Shown piece by piece: positions 23,815 to 33,942 of a stretch of 64,000 nt of DNA; positions within the stretch are counted from its first letter, which is position 1, and the number at the start of each line of letters is the position of its first letter. Under the pieces are notes generated by a model. That model had not been told where the DNA came from and did not search any database. It was given only the letters and a program-made list of their open reading frames with translations. The position numbers and the translations under genes were made by a program. The DNA is from Amaurobius ferox (taxonomy: Eukaryota; Arthropoda; Arachnida; Araneae; Amaurobiidae), in the NCBI GenBank assembly GCA_951213105.1, contig OX578150.1, forward strand, positions 20,004,022 to 20,068,021, read 5' to 3'.

Positions 23815-24291
23815 TTACGGAAGATACCGAATCGACTGGAATGCAACATATAGGTCTTCAATGGGGTGTTTCGCGTCTTTAAGCCTCGTCACGGCCTTCC
23901 GCAGTCTTGAGCAAAAAATGTCAACAGGCTCATCTTGCTCCGGCCGAATGTCGAAGAACTCGTCTAGTAGGCGCACTAGGTAGGCTCGGGAAGGCGCTTG
24001 AAAATGTTCTTTCAAGGTATTCCATGCTTGACTAGGTTCGTCGGTGACGTTTATCAACTCCTTGTATTCCGAGGATAAACTTTGATAGATTATAGCGAGC
24101 GCTCGGTCTTTCCTTCGATAAAAATCATCGTAGTCGCGTCGACTCGCGGTCGCATCTTCTTCGATAGGCTTAAAACTTCCATCTACGTGTCCGAAACATC
24201 CTTCTCCCTTGAGGACGAATGAGATGTCGGTACACCAGGTGACGTAGTTGTCCCGCGTCAGCAACTCCGTTCTACTTGCCTCCATGGCCAC
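23815..24291 (-). pseudogene. copia gag, N-terminal region (DUF4219/UBN2-like)
   Basis: The ATG at 24291 gives MAMEASRTELLTRDNYVTWC, the start typical of copia gag (a WxxWxxxM-like opening), followed by the UBN2-type helical domain. That domain runs through AWNTLKEHFQAPSRAYLVRLLDEFF and SRLRKAVTRLKD. The TAA at 23815 truncates it at 158 residues. Beyond the stop the same frame continues as the rest of gag-pol, so one base change would have caused the break. Confidence 0.85.
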
Positions 24292-24734
24292 TCGTAGATT
24301 TGAAGAAGCAGAAGTAAAAGTCTTTTGTACACTGTTTACGTTTACACTGTTGCATTTCGTTGTTCACACGAACTTCAAAATGGTGCCAGGTGCGGCCCCC
24401 ATCTGAACACTGGAACAATTTCTTTAAAAATACTTGCACTTATGATTCTATTGGGCGTTAAACTGGCCCCGTAACCGTTTCTCTTGGAAAATTTAAAAAT
24501 TTGAATTTGAAGATAGCAAAGTACGCACTGGCATAGAGTCAATAAGTGTTGGCTGGGTCATGAAAGTACACAGGTCCAGTTTTAAAGAAAAAACTTCATT
24601 CACTTTATTTTGTGAAAAACACAACTAGGCATATTACACGTACCTGGTAATTTTCCATGCCGTAAAACATCAAAATATACTATGTACAAAAAGTTTGCAG
24701 TTGTAAATGACTAGACAGAGATTCCTTGAAGCAT
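24292..24734 (-). other. copia leader between 5' LTR and gag
   Basis: About 440 bp without coding signature. The primer-binding site should lie next to 24734; the minus-strand sequence there (ATGCTTCAAGGAATC) does not obviously match initiator tRNA-Met, so primer use is unresolved. Confidence 0.5.
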
Positions 24735-25357
24735 TGGTAGTAATTAACTATACTACCTCTATCACTTGCGTGTATTTGCAGCCACCATTGAAGGTATCAC
24801 ACTTGGCAAAGGGAAACCAAAAGATAGAACATCAAAAAGTATTTAAAGCGACTTCCGAACGTTTGTAAGTAAATTTAACGTTCAATACACGCTGGTCTGA
24901 ACTGACCACATCTGCATCCGTTTCGACTTAAAAACCGTCGTCACACGATATCCCGCAGTGCTTCTGTCAAAAACATTTCTGTCCGCCTGCATCAGACTAT
25001 CAGTGTCTAATCGATCGTCGTCTCAAGTCATCATCTCAAGTCTGAGTGTATTTTGAGGTCTGTCTGCGATCTCAACTGATCGATCTAATTGCTTCAAGAA
25101 ACCTCTGCCCTATATATCCGATAATGGACAGTTCCGGAAATGCCCCCGGATATGCAAATCAGATGCGTACGCATTGAGAACTGATTTGCATGAAACCTCA
25201 TGTTGAAAAACGTCACGGTTCACGCCGAAGAACGGGAAGAGTCGTTCATATTAAATTTGCATAAACGCCCGTTCACAGGAACGTGAATCGCGATGTATTG
25301 ATTTTTTTCCAACAATCGGCCCTCTCATGCAAATCCTTAAGTCTCAATGCATATGCA
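24735..25357 (-). repeat. copia LTR (5' LTR)
   Basis: Direct repeat of 16842-17457 with the same TATATA stretch (about 25111) and octamer-like cluster. It differs by an 8-bp ACCTCTAT insertion and a few substitutions. It is placed upstream of gag in the minus-strand sense. Confidence 0.75.
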
Positions 25358-25419
25358 AAAGATGAAGTCCGATGAAGCCAAAATGGGTTTGAATGAATAA
25401 CATTTTATAAAATAAAACT

Positions 25420-27032
25420 TCAGTAAAGTTCTATAAAGCTATTCGATTTTTTCAGATTCATTTATATTGTTTACAGGATTTCAAAGTGCTATAAATGACT
25501 CGCTAACTATTTATAGCTAGTTAGTAGGTGAGGATGGGGCACAGTGGACCACCCCCCTTTTAATTCATTTATTTCTAATTTTTTTAACTTCACATTAAGG
25601 CTCATAGATGGCAGCACTGGACTGTTTGTATAAAATCTTAAAAGCACATGACAAAAACAACAGTAGTCATTTTGTGAAGCTTGGCCGAGGAGGATTCGGA
25701 ACTTGGACTCCGTGCATGTAGGACATGTTTCTGATCGCTCCTGAGCATCATGCTTTCGGAGAATGAAGCCCCGGTAGCACCGGATATTGCAATGGATTTG
25801 GACCAGGCTTCCACCATTCTAGATCCTGAACCTGTAGGGAATCTTACTGATAATATTTTGGTTGATAATCCTGTGGATTTGGAAGATGTAAATAGATTGC
25901 GAGACGTTCTCAAGGATTTGGACCGTATGATACAGATTGCTTCAGTAAAGATCAACAAGACTGTGGAGGATAAAGCGACAAGTAGCAAACAGTGACAAAG
26001 CAAATAAAATTCTACCCAAGAGGTCACTGCTAAAGTTAATAATTTAAACCTAAATAATAATCTTAACTCTAATCTTGATAATCCTGAAGCTAACCCTGGA
26101 ACTGAAAGATTGAGTGCTAAGCGCATTAGAACTGAATTAAATTCTTCAGACTCTGAAGCCGAGGAAGAAGGCTGGACTACATACTTCAGCAGAAAATCAA
26201 AAAATAAAAACTTAACTATTTCTGAATATTCAGTAAAGTTCTATAAAGCTATTCGATTTTTTCAGATTCATTTATATTGTTTACAGGATTTCAAAGTGCT
26301 ACAAATGACTCGCTAACTATTTATAGCTAGTTAGTAGGTGAGGATGGGGCACAGTGGACCACCCCCTTTTAATTCATTTATTTCTAATTTTTTAACTTCA
26401 CATTAAGGCTCATAGATGGCAGCACTGGACTGTTTGTATAAAATCTTAAAAGCACATGACAAAAACAACAGTAGTCATTTTGTGAAGCTTGGCCGAGGAG
26501 GATTCGGAACTTGGACTCCGTGCATGTAGGACATGTTTCTGATCGCTCCTGAGCATCATGCTTTCGGAGAATGAAGCCCCGGTAGCACCGGATATTGCAA
26601 TGGATTTGGACCAGGCTTCCACCATTCTAGATCCTGAACCTGTAGGGAATCTTACTGATAATATTTTGGTTGATAAACCTGTGGATTTGGAAGATGTAAA
26701 TAGATTGCGAGACGTTCTCAAGGATTTGGACCGTATGATACAGATTGCTTCAGTAAAGATCAACAAGACTGTGGAGGATAAAGCGACAAGTAGCAAACAG
26801 TGACAAAGCAAATAAAATTCGACCCAAGAGGTCACTGCTAAAGTTAATAATTTAAACCTAAATAACAATCTTAACTCTAATCTTGATAATCCTGAACCCT
26901 GTAACTGAAAGATTGAGTGCTAAGCGCATTAGAACTGAATTAAATCCTTCAGACTCTGAAGCCGAGGAAGAAGGCTGGACTACATACTTCAGCAGAAAAT
27001 CAAAAAATAAAAACTTAACTATTTCTGAATAT
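25420..27032 (+). repeat. ~0.81-kb tandem duplication spanning the Tigger-1 left end
   Basis: Unit 1 (25420-26229) and unit 2 (26230-27032) are almost identical. Each starts with host flank (CAGTAAAGTTCTATAAAGC), then the TA target and the transposon left end (25527, 26337), and runs into coding sequence ending TCTGAATAT. The element therefore has two left ends side by side. Confidence 0.92.
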
Positions 27033-27115
27033 GATAGAGCAATTAAACTTAGGAATAAGTGCGAAGCACTTATCAACCAAATGGACAATGGTACTGGGAC
27101 TGGAACGAGCGCCGA
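25750..27115 (+). pseudogene. LINE ORF1-like N-terminal coding region inside Tigger-1 (two copies)
   Basis: Each duplicate opens with MLSENEAPVAPDIAMDLDQA and an acidic helix DVNRLRDVLKDLDRMI. After a stop (TGA) comes RLSAKRIRTEL and EEEGWTTYFSRKSKNKNLT, then EYDRAIKLRNKCEALI in copy 2 only. This resembles the N-terminal region of jockey-like LINE ORF1 proteins, not a pogo helix-turn-helix. No zinc knuckles are present. The frame then runs straight into Tigger transposase sequence near 27121. Whether a LINE fragment inserted here or Tigger captured it is unclear, and assignment to ORF1 rests on general resemblance. Confidence 0.5.
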
Positions 27116-27120
27116 GGCCT

Positions 27121-28090
27121 CTGTACCCTTTGCGAATTCCCTTAAAAGTATGCCAGACTCATGGATGAAAAATCAAACTGCAGGAGAAGATTGGTTATGG
27201 CATTTTAGAATTAGACACCAAAATCTTTCTCTTCGCCAACCTGAAACAACTACTTTATCACGCTCGACAAGCTTTAATAGTCATAATATTGCTTTATTTT
27301 TCGATAATTTAAAATGTGTTTATGAGAGTTTTCATTTTGGACCTGGGGATATCTATAATGTGGATGAGACTGGTCTGACTATTTGCCATAAACCTCAAAA
27401 GATCATCGCAGTAAAAGGTGTTGTTGATATTGAAACCCAGACCGTCCGACCTACCAGAAAGGTGTAAGGTAACAGTTTGGACGGTCGGGAAGTGCCACCC
27501 AATTTAGACCGGAACCCAGTGGGGGAGGCATTCACAGGGACCGTACCCTCCTGAAAAAGGTGTGAAACAAATAGGAAAAATTACGTCTGCAGAGAGAGGC
27601 CAGTTAGTAACTGTTTGTGTAGGAATTAATGCTTTAGGAAATTCAATTCCTCCATTTATTATATTTCCGAGAGTCCATTTTAAAGAACGCATGCTTCAAG
27701 GGGCTCCAGTAGGATCAGCAGGCAGTGCACACACTTCAGGTTGGATGACAGCTCAGAATTTCTTGTTATTCCTGGAGCATTTTATTATATACACAAGGTG
27801 TACTAAGGAAAAGCCTGTTTTGTTGCTGCTCGACAACCATGAGAGTTATGTTTCTATTAGTGTTTTAGATCTGGCCAAACATAATGGGATTCATATGTTA
27901 ACTTTCCATCCACATACTAGCCAGAAAATGCAATTCCTTGACAGGTCAGTATTTGGGCTGCTGAAGACCTACTATAACAAAGCATGTGATTCCATGATGA
28001 TGGCAAAACCAGGAAAGCCATTAATAATTTATGATATTTCAACTTTAGTTGGTATAGCATTTCCTCAAGCCATGACACAGAATAATATCC
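27121..28090 (+). pseudogene. Tigger-1 DDE transposase core
   Basis: Translation starts with PFANSLKSMPDSWMKNQ and the CENP-B-like AGEDWLWHFRIRHQNLSLR block. The DDE core follows: YNVDETGLT (first Asp, about 27357), LLLLDNHESYVS (second Asp, about 27830) and LDRSVFGLLKTYYN (third Asp, about 27945). It is split by SINE-A after KGV (27422-27554) and stops at the LINE insertion at 28091. By accident the frame stays open into LINE RNase H up to 28977, producing an apparent 471-codon fusion. Confidence 0.85.
27422..27554 (-). mobile_element. SINE-A, 5'-truncated, inside Tigger-1 transposase
   Basis: Flanked by the 9-bp duplication AAAAGGTGT (27413-27421, 27555-27563). It contains the 3' part of the body (CCACCCAATTTAGACCGGAA on the plus strand) and the hairpin tail, but not the tRNA head. 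Removing it restores the transposase frame through KGVKQIGK. Confidence 0.85.
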
Positions 28091-29520
28091 CTCAACCCTC
28101 TCATCGCATCGCAAACCTTACTTCGCGCCCTCCCTCTACTTTTTCTGACTTAAATATTTACACCGATGGCTCTGCAATCAATGAGAATATAGGCTACGCT
28201 ATCTGCATATATAATAAAGACTCACTTCTACACACCTTTTCATTTAAACTCAACCTTGGGAACACAGTCTTTCAGGCTGAAATTGCAGCTATCCATTTTG
28301 CCATTAACTGGGCTTCTTCCCAAAACCTCAAAATTAACATCTTTTCGGACAGCCTTTCTTCCATTTCGGCTCTCAACTCAATAAAAAATAAATCTAAATT
28401 TTTATCAAAAATCAAAATTAACGCTTATCAAAATAAACATTTGATTAACCTTGGTTGGGTTAAGGCCCATTCGGCCGTCTCTGGAAACGAGGCCGCAGAC
28501 ATGCTAGCTAAAGAAGCCACCATTTCCGGCTCTCCCACTTCAATACCTTTCCCCTATTCACTTTTAAAAAAACACAGTAAATTAAACACTTTAACTCATT
28601 GGCAATCCTACTTAAACGATTATATTTCCCCTAGAACACATGACCCCGCTAGAATTATAAACTTTCTCCCCTCCGTTAACTTTAACACCTTAATTTTAAA
28701 TAAATACCTTGTCTACTTTTTGACCGGCCACGGCCCATTTATGGATTATCTCCACTTTTTCAAACACAAGTCTACTTCTAGCTGTTCCTGCGGTTCCTTT
28801 GGGGACGCAGATCATTACGTCTTTTCCTGCCCCCTTACTAAATCTTTCCACCTATCAAAACCCACCCCTGATAACTCTGCGGCTTGGTTTTCTAGAGTCT
28901 GCTCAAACAAGGCTTCTGTCAACAAAATCAAGAACTGTGTTCTCAAGGCAAGAGAAATATCTAATCAAATTACTTAATCGGCTCGGAGGTATTTTAAATT
29001 TTATTTTAGACATTTACACTGATCGTTGGACCCTCCTTTTTCATTTTCCCGGTGGTGTTGCTTATGTGCTTTTGTTGTGATTTAATGTGTTTATAACTTT
29101 GTATATATGTTTGTATATATATATGTCTTTTGTTGTGATTTTATGTGATTATAACTTTGTATATATATATGTTTGGTGTTGAATTTTGCACTCGCTGCCT
29201 TCAACACCTCTTTAGATTCCAAAAAATCAGCCAGATATTTACTACTGATATTATTGATTAATAGATCTACCTGTACAAGATCTACCTGTACAAGAACTCC
29301 TGTACCAAGATTTTATGTAAATACTTCATCTGTCATCATATCTTGATGTTCGACAAAACTTAATGTAACCCCCTGTAAAAATTTTATTAAGATTTAAATA
29401 AACGGCTGCTTTGGACCGTAGGACGTTGGCATTGGAAGTTGGCTCCTGCTAACTTTCTTTCCCGGCCGTCCAAATAGTTGCTCTTAGTCCTCTGGACGAG
29501 TCGGACGGTCTGGGTCTTCA
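28091..29520 (+). mobile_element. 5'-truncated RNase H LINE whose 3' tail is shared with SINE-A
   Basis: Inserted in Tigger-1 with the exact 14-bp duplication ACAGAATAATATCC (28077-28090, 29521-29534). The 5' 900 bp encode RNase H and a C-terminal zinc motif. A 540-bp 3' UTR follows, with a short internal tandem at about 29070-29173 (GTTGTGATTT...TATATATG). The last 60 bp form a hairpin (arms GGCCGTCC 29464-29471 and GGACGGTC 29503-29510) ending GGTCTTCA. The tail matches the SINE-A tail, so this LINE family is the probable source of the SINE's retrotransposition machinery. Confidence 0.87.
28130..28977 (+). pseudogene. LINE RNase H domain and CCHC-like tail (open but 5'-truncated)
   Basis: The RNase H acidic residues are all present: IYTDGSAIN, FQAEIAAIHF, IFSDSLSSIS and GNEAADMLAKEA. 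About 150 residues later there is a CSCGSFGDADHYVFSC zinc motif, typical of the end of ORF2 in R1/I-like LINEs. The frame is open to the TAA at 28975-28977, so this part looks younger than the other LINE fragments. EN and RT are absent. Confidence 0.83.
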
Positions 29521-29534
29521 ACAGAATAATATCC

Positions 29535-30325
29535 AAAAAGGATTCCAAGTTGCAGGTATATGGCCCTATAACGAAAATGTTTTTGAAGATCACAAATTCA
29601 TGTCATCTTTTGTAACAGATCAGCCTATATCACAAGAAATTGAAGGTGATCTTGAACCTAGTTGCTCTGGCATTCAGCCTCAAATATTTGAAAATGATGA
29701 AGCAACTACAGTCCGAACTCCTGAAGAAGTATGCCCATTCCCTAAAGCTGGAGTTCGAAAATCGAGAAAGGGAGGACGAAAGGGTTCATCGAAAATACTG
29801 ACAGATACCCCAGTGAAAAGGGCTTTGGAAGAAGTAGCACTCCAAAAGGCCAACAAGAGAGCAAAGCAAGAGAAAGCTATAATAACAGCAAAGAAGAAAT
29901 TAAAGATGCAGACTGAAAGTGATCATCCATCCCATGAAGACCAAGCACTATCCCATCAAGACCAAGCTACAGCAAGTGAATCTAAAAATCTTTTAGATAA
30001 TGACTTAGCCATTGATGAATGTGGAAATGAAAGTATCAAAGTTGGAAAATATGAACTGTCAAATTTTTGACAAAAAAAAAAAAAAAAGACACTGTCCATT
30101 ATGTAGGGTTGGTACTACAAAAAACTGATGATAATTATGTTCACATAAGGTATATGCAAAAAAAATTAAGTGGAAACCAGTTCATACTTCCAGAAACTGT
30201 CAATGAATCTATTGACATCAATGACATTGTTATGGTTCTGCCTGATCCAAATGTATCCCATGGAAATTCTAGAATGACTCTTTCAAATATCTCTTTCGAA
30301 ATTTCATTTGCAAATTTTAACATTC
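29535..30325 (+). pseudogene. Tigger-1 transposase C-terminal region
   Basis: It resumes after the LINE with GFQVAGIWPYNENVF, the usual pogo C-terminal block, then a long acidic/basic tail (KSRKGGRKGSSK, KRAKQEKAIITAKKKL). A run of about 15 A at 30070-30086 shifts the frame. The second frame continues with HYVGLVLQKTDDNYVHIRYM, a small terminal domain often found at the end of this transposase type. Confidence 0.78.
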
Positions 30326-30515
30326 ACTAATTTTGATATTTTCATATTGGTAGCACCTAGCAAATGTTAACTTTTTGTAACTTTCTTTCCTTTCACTTCA
30401 TATTTAAGGGTTTTTATTATGTCATCTACATAATAAAGTGTTATACTAATTTAAAACATTTACTTATATTTTATTACAAGCCACATCGAAGGTTGGTCCA
30501 CTGTGCCCCAAGAGG

Positions 30516-30835
30516 GTTTTTTTTTCAGATGGCCAGACACTTTGACCTTCGTCATTCGCCTTTATTACATCGGCCAGATTGTTGTTGTTGAAACCCAGAC
30601 CGTCCGACCTACCAGAAAGGTGTAAGGTAACTGTTTGGACGGTCGGGAAGATCGGCCAGATTGTGAACCATTTAGCCATCCTTGGACGTTGCCCCGGTGC
30701 ACCAGAGGGGGCGGATCACACTGTGCCCACAACACAAACATCCATGCCTTACGTGGGGCTCGAACCCACAACGTGGCGGTCGAGTGATTGCTATGGAAAC
30801 GCTTGCCTTGACCACTCGACAACCACGTCAGCATA
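30516..30835 (-). mobile_element. SINE-2, second copy, near Tigger-1 right end
   Basis: Flanked by TGCCCCAAGAGG (30504-30515, 30836-30847). The minus strand reads GACGTGGTTGTCGAGTGGTC with B box GGGTTCGAGCCCC, then the same body as 21760-22041, ending in an A-rich tail at 30516-30530. It is interrupted by a 68-bp SINE-A tail at 30583-30650. It is the better copy for defining SINE-2. Confidence 0.87.
30583..30650 (-). repeat. 68-bp SINE-A hairpin tail inserted in SINE-2
   Basis: Flanked by the 14-bp duplication ATCGGCCAGATTGT (30569-30582, 30651-30664). The insert is only the terminal hairpin plus GTTGTTGTTG-type repeat, beginning at the hairpin foot CTTCCCGACCGTCC on the minus strand. Confidence 0.85.
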
Positions 30836-31063
30836 TGCCCCAAGAGGTGGACCACTCTACCCCATCTCCGGGGTACAGTGGTCCAGTTTATGAGCACACA
30901 TAAAATATTTTTTTTGCATACATACACTGTGAATTGTGTTTTTTAAAAAAATAAGGCATGACTAGAAAGGCTATTATGGAATTTTTTCAGGTAAATTGAT
31001 ATTTTCACTTTAATGAAAAAAAATAAAAACTCTGAAAGTGGACCAATGTGCCCCATCCTCCCC

Positions 31064-31200
31064 TATTTTAGTTTTCACAACGATTTTATCTGAATGCTTC
31101 GATTCATTTATATTGTTTACAGGATTCCAATTTGCTACAAATGACTCACTAACTGTTTATAGCTGGTTAGTACTTTAGTTTTCACAACGATTTTATCTGG
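31064..31200. repeat. ~104-bp tandem flank at the Tigger-1 insertion site
   Basis: TTTAGTTTTCACAACGATTT occurs at 31067 and again at about 31172. Between them lies GATTCATTTATATTGTTTAC...GGTTAGTA, which also forms the left flank of Tigger-1 (about 25455-25526). The insertion target seems to have been a short tandem repeat, which explains the flank sharing. Confidence 0.7.
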
Positions 31201-31389
31201 ATGTTACAGACTATAGACTTCAGGTTAAAATATAAAATTATTTTACGAACTTGTTTTTCGGTATATAAATTAAACTTATCTGACCTGAAATCAACCTGAC
31301 CTATAAACTTGCCTGGTGGCACATAAATATATACTTGAATATGTATATTTTTGTTTCTTTTGTTCAAACCTAACCAATCATTACACATT

Positions 31390-32220
31390 TTTAGAATCTC
31401 CAAGTTCATTTAATGCCCTAATTTTTTAAACAAAATAAGATTATCTCTTACTTATGCAAAGTATTTCCCCAAGGAGTAAGTAACAGATTTAGCTGAAACA
31501 ATAATAACATTTTAAGTAAATTACAGCTTTCCCACACATTGGAAAACTCAGGTTAAAATACTAAAATATCAAAATTATAACCACTATACTTCGCAAACAA
31601 AGAGCTCATCCAAAATCTAATTATATACACTTGTAGGGATTTCAAAGAGCTATATTTTTGCATAATTGTTTACAGGTTTAGTTTCTGAGATAGCATTACA
31701 AACTTGCAAAAGGGAAAATTTTCACTCTTCTTCAACTCGACAAAACGATTACTCGAAAATTATAAGCACATTTTTAAAATATAAATATAGATTTAGCAAC
31801 TAAATTTCCTAATACATGCTTTATCCCTTACTATTTATATCCGTCTTTTATGGTTTAGAAGATATTTCAAGTGAAAATAAGCAAAATAAAAAAAAAAACT
31901 TGCTCGGACAGATACTTTTTTAAGTTCTTCAATAAACAGTTTCAAAATATTAAAAAATTGAAATTAATTTTATATATTCACAATCTGGACCCTATTTCCT
32001 ACAAAACAAGAAAATATATTTACATTTTTATCTATTAGTATTACACTTGGAGGTATACTCGACAAAAGTGTTTACATTTTTTTGCAATGCTCTGATTTTT
32101 GTCATAAAAATCGCAAGCATAAATGTTATTCACATAAAAAATACATGCCCTTTTTTTCTAAGAAGTGTCCTTTTTCTGGTAACAGCACCCTGTCCTTTTT
32201 TAATCCTGGGGAAAACTCTG
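31390..32220. repeat. Family X end B (copy 2), inverted relative to 35243-36003
   Basis: About 800 bp here are the reverse complement of 35243-36003, with shared words such as GAGCTCATCCAAAATC and AAGTGTCC/GGGCAC blocks near the terminus. The homology stops at CAAGTTCATTTAATGCCC (about 31401). This is the subterminal DNA of family X, not an independent inverted repeat. Confidence 0.85.
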
Positions 32221-32690
32221 CATGATGGATATATGCCATATTTTATCTAATACAATTATGCACACTTTTGATGCTGAAACTGTTTTAGCAGAATATTCTA
32301 GATTGAAAGTTTATACCTGCGACTTAGTTAAAACTACTGGGAAAAGAGTGTCATTTAATTCTTTGTATAATCGACTGGTTATAGAAGAAAACGAAATAGG
32401 AAGGTTTGCCCAAATTTTAAAACTGATGGAATTGATCCAGTTAATCCCTGTTAGCACAGCTCTATGCGAATGGGGATTTTCTGCTATGAATAGAATAAAA
32501 ACAATTTTTCGTTCATCAATTCAGGAAGAAACTTTATATGATCTAATGATGGTCAAATGAAATGGGATGCCCATTGATAAATATAATCCAGATGCAGCAA
32601 TTACCCTGTGGTGGAAAATTACCAATGATGGGGAAAAAAGACACAATACATATACCGATGACGCTGGTAATTATTAATTGTCCTGTAGTA
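32221..32690 (+). pseudogene. hAT-4 transposase pseudogene, 3' part
   Basis: It starts with the duplicated CATGATG, continues DICHILSNTIMHTF and reaches the hAT dimerisation signature PVSTALCEWGFSAMNRIKT (about 32450-32505). It then has the post-motif LYDLMMVK and, after a TGA at 32558, GMPINKYNPDAAITLWWK. This C-terminal order matches ZNF862-like proteins and fits the 5' part at 15061-16596. Confidence 0.85.
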
Positions 32691-33689
32691 AGCAAAATTA
32701 AATTGAATACATTAAGAATCCTCAAATTTTGTGTTGTTTTTCTATTATGCTACAAACATTTTTTATGTTTCCTTGCAACGTAAAATTAGGTTGCTAAAAT
32801 ACTTTTAAATTGTATTTTTATCCTTCATCATCGCGGTGGCATGTACATTCTTCTATGTGGCTGGTAAAAAATGAGCCATACCAGCCATTATGGCTGGTAG
32901 AAATTTTTCACTTTGGAGAGGGTTGGTACCATTTGGCTATTTAGGAGTTATAGACATATTTATATATGTGCTGTGCATAAAAAATGAATTCAAGTTTTTA
33001 GTGTACATTTCTGAAGTGCATCACAAAAGAGGAAAGACTAAAACAATGTAATTAAGAACAAATGAAAACGTTTTACATTTTTCCTTAACCGTTGAACAAA
33101 GTGTTTCCATTTACCGATATTATACAAATATTCCGATTACCAAAACCAAACATAATGCTTGAGCACCAATCGCCCATGTTTTTAATAATCAAATATTTTG
33201 GTATAAACGTAACAGATGTCTACCTTAATCAAACACCAAAGATCAACAATTTATTGCCAAAATCGGAGAATACAACAAAATTTACGTTTTCCATTCTGGT
33301 CCTTAGCTATGATTTGATATAACGCAATTTTAGTCTATAAAGAATTAAACTAGGGCAGGAGTACGTAAACGATTACTTAATTTCTAAATATGTAAAACAG
33401 TCATATAACTTTCGAATTATGTGTACCTGTACCTGCGCAATATTATATTATTTAATCGTGAACTATTAGATAACACAAAAGAACCAAAATGGAATTACAA
33501 CCTTGTAATTAGGGATGCGATTAAAAACAGGTCTGGGAAAAAGTGCAATATTATTGTTTTCCATATAAGACCATATACGTTGTCTATAGATATCCTTAGA
33601 TATATTAGATGACATTTTTATTTCCAATAACTCAACAAAAAATGTTTGTAAAAGTATTTTGGAATTGCATTGTTACAATAATAAACATT
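32691..33689. other. Non-coding stretch between hAT-4 and the WASHC2 region
   Basis: It probably holds the hAT-4 3' end. The one noticeable structure is a palindrome TACCAGCCATTATGGCTGG at about 32879, with a further TGGCTGGTA copy just upstream. No coding signature was seen. Confidence 0.5.
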
Positions 33690-33942
33690 TTTTGGCGTTA
33701 GATTGCATTTCATGGGTTGGGTACTCAGCTACCTTGGAGTTTCGTCATTCGCAAGGCAAGATACGTTTGTTTCCGGCAAGGAGATTTAAATTTCCTTCAT
33801 TTCCGGTTTAGGACGTCTACTGGTCTACTTTGCAAAATGAAGTGAAGTGATTGACGTTTCATTTCTTGTGAATTAAAGATTTTTTTAAATTGTTCCGCCT
33901 CTTGAAGTTTGATACTAATTTTCTTCATTTGATGTTTGTATG
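33690..33942 (+). promoter_or_regulatory. Candidate WASHC2 promoter and first exon
   Basis: This patch is less AT-rich than its surroundings and contains two ETS-like TTTCCGG words (TTTCCGGCAAGG, TTTCCGGTTTAGG). An ATG at 33940-33942 is followed directly by GTAAT, a possible donor. Splicing it in phase 0 to the exon at 34226 would give Met-Asp-Asp-Pro. This is a guess from position and base content only, and no transcript evidence is available. Confidence 0.3.

Larger units (their letters stand above)
16842..25357 (-). mobile_element. Ty1/copia LTR retrotransposon, young, with internal SINE insertion
   Basis: Two near-identical ~620-bp direct repeats (16842-17457, 24735-25357) flank a minus-strand gag-pol region. 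Each repeat read on the minus strand starts TGCATATGCA and ends CTACCA, obeying the TG...CA rule. Between them lie gag, protease, integrase, RT and RNase H in copia order. In the repeat pair I count about three substitutions plus two small indels, so the insertion is recent. I could not find a target duplication or a clear polypurine tract, which leaves some doubt about the exact ends. Confidence 0.75.
25527..31063 (+). mobile_element. Tigger-1 (pogo-like) with TA duplication, multiply interrupted
   Basis: The left end GGTGAGGATGGGGCACAGTG (25527) and right end, read inward, GGGGAGGATGGGGCACATTG (31063) form inverted repeats of about 26 bp. They are flanked by TA (25525-25526, 31064-31065), as in pogo/Tigger elements. 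The interior holds a DDE transposase gene in pieces, a truncated SINE-A, a LINE (28091-29520) and a SINE-2. The left end is tandemly duplicated. Confidence 0.82.
16597..32220 (+). mobile_element. Family X copy 2: hAT-like non-autonomous element bloated by nested insertions
   Basis: The left end is CAGAGTTTCCCCCAGG (16597) and the right end, read inward, is CAGAGTTTTCCCCAGG (32220). It is flanked by CATGATG at 16590-16596 and 32221-32227. Removing it joins the two halves of hAT-4 in frame, which strongly supports these boundaries. The element's own DNA is only about 1.6 kb (16597-16841, 25358-25526, 31064-32220); the rest is a copia element and a Tigger element with their own insertions. No transposase of its own is visible. 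The two ends differ beyond the first 16 bp, and the same two ends recur at 35243-38152. Confidence 0.78.
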
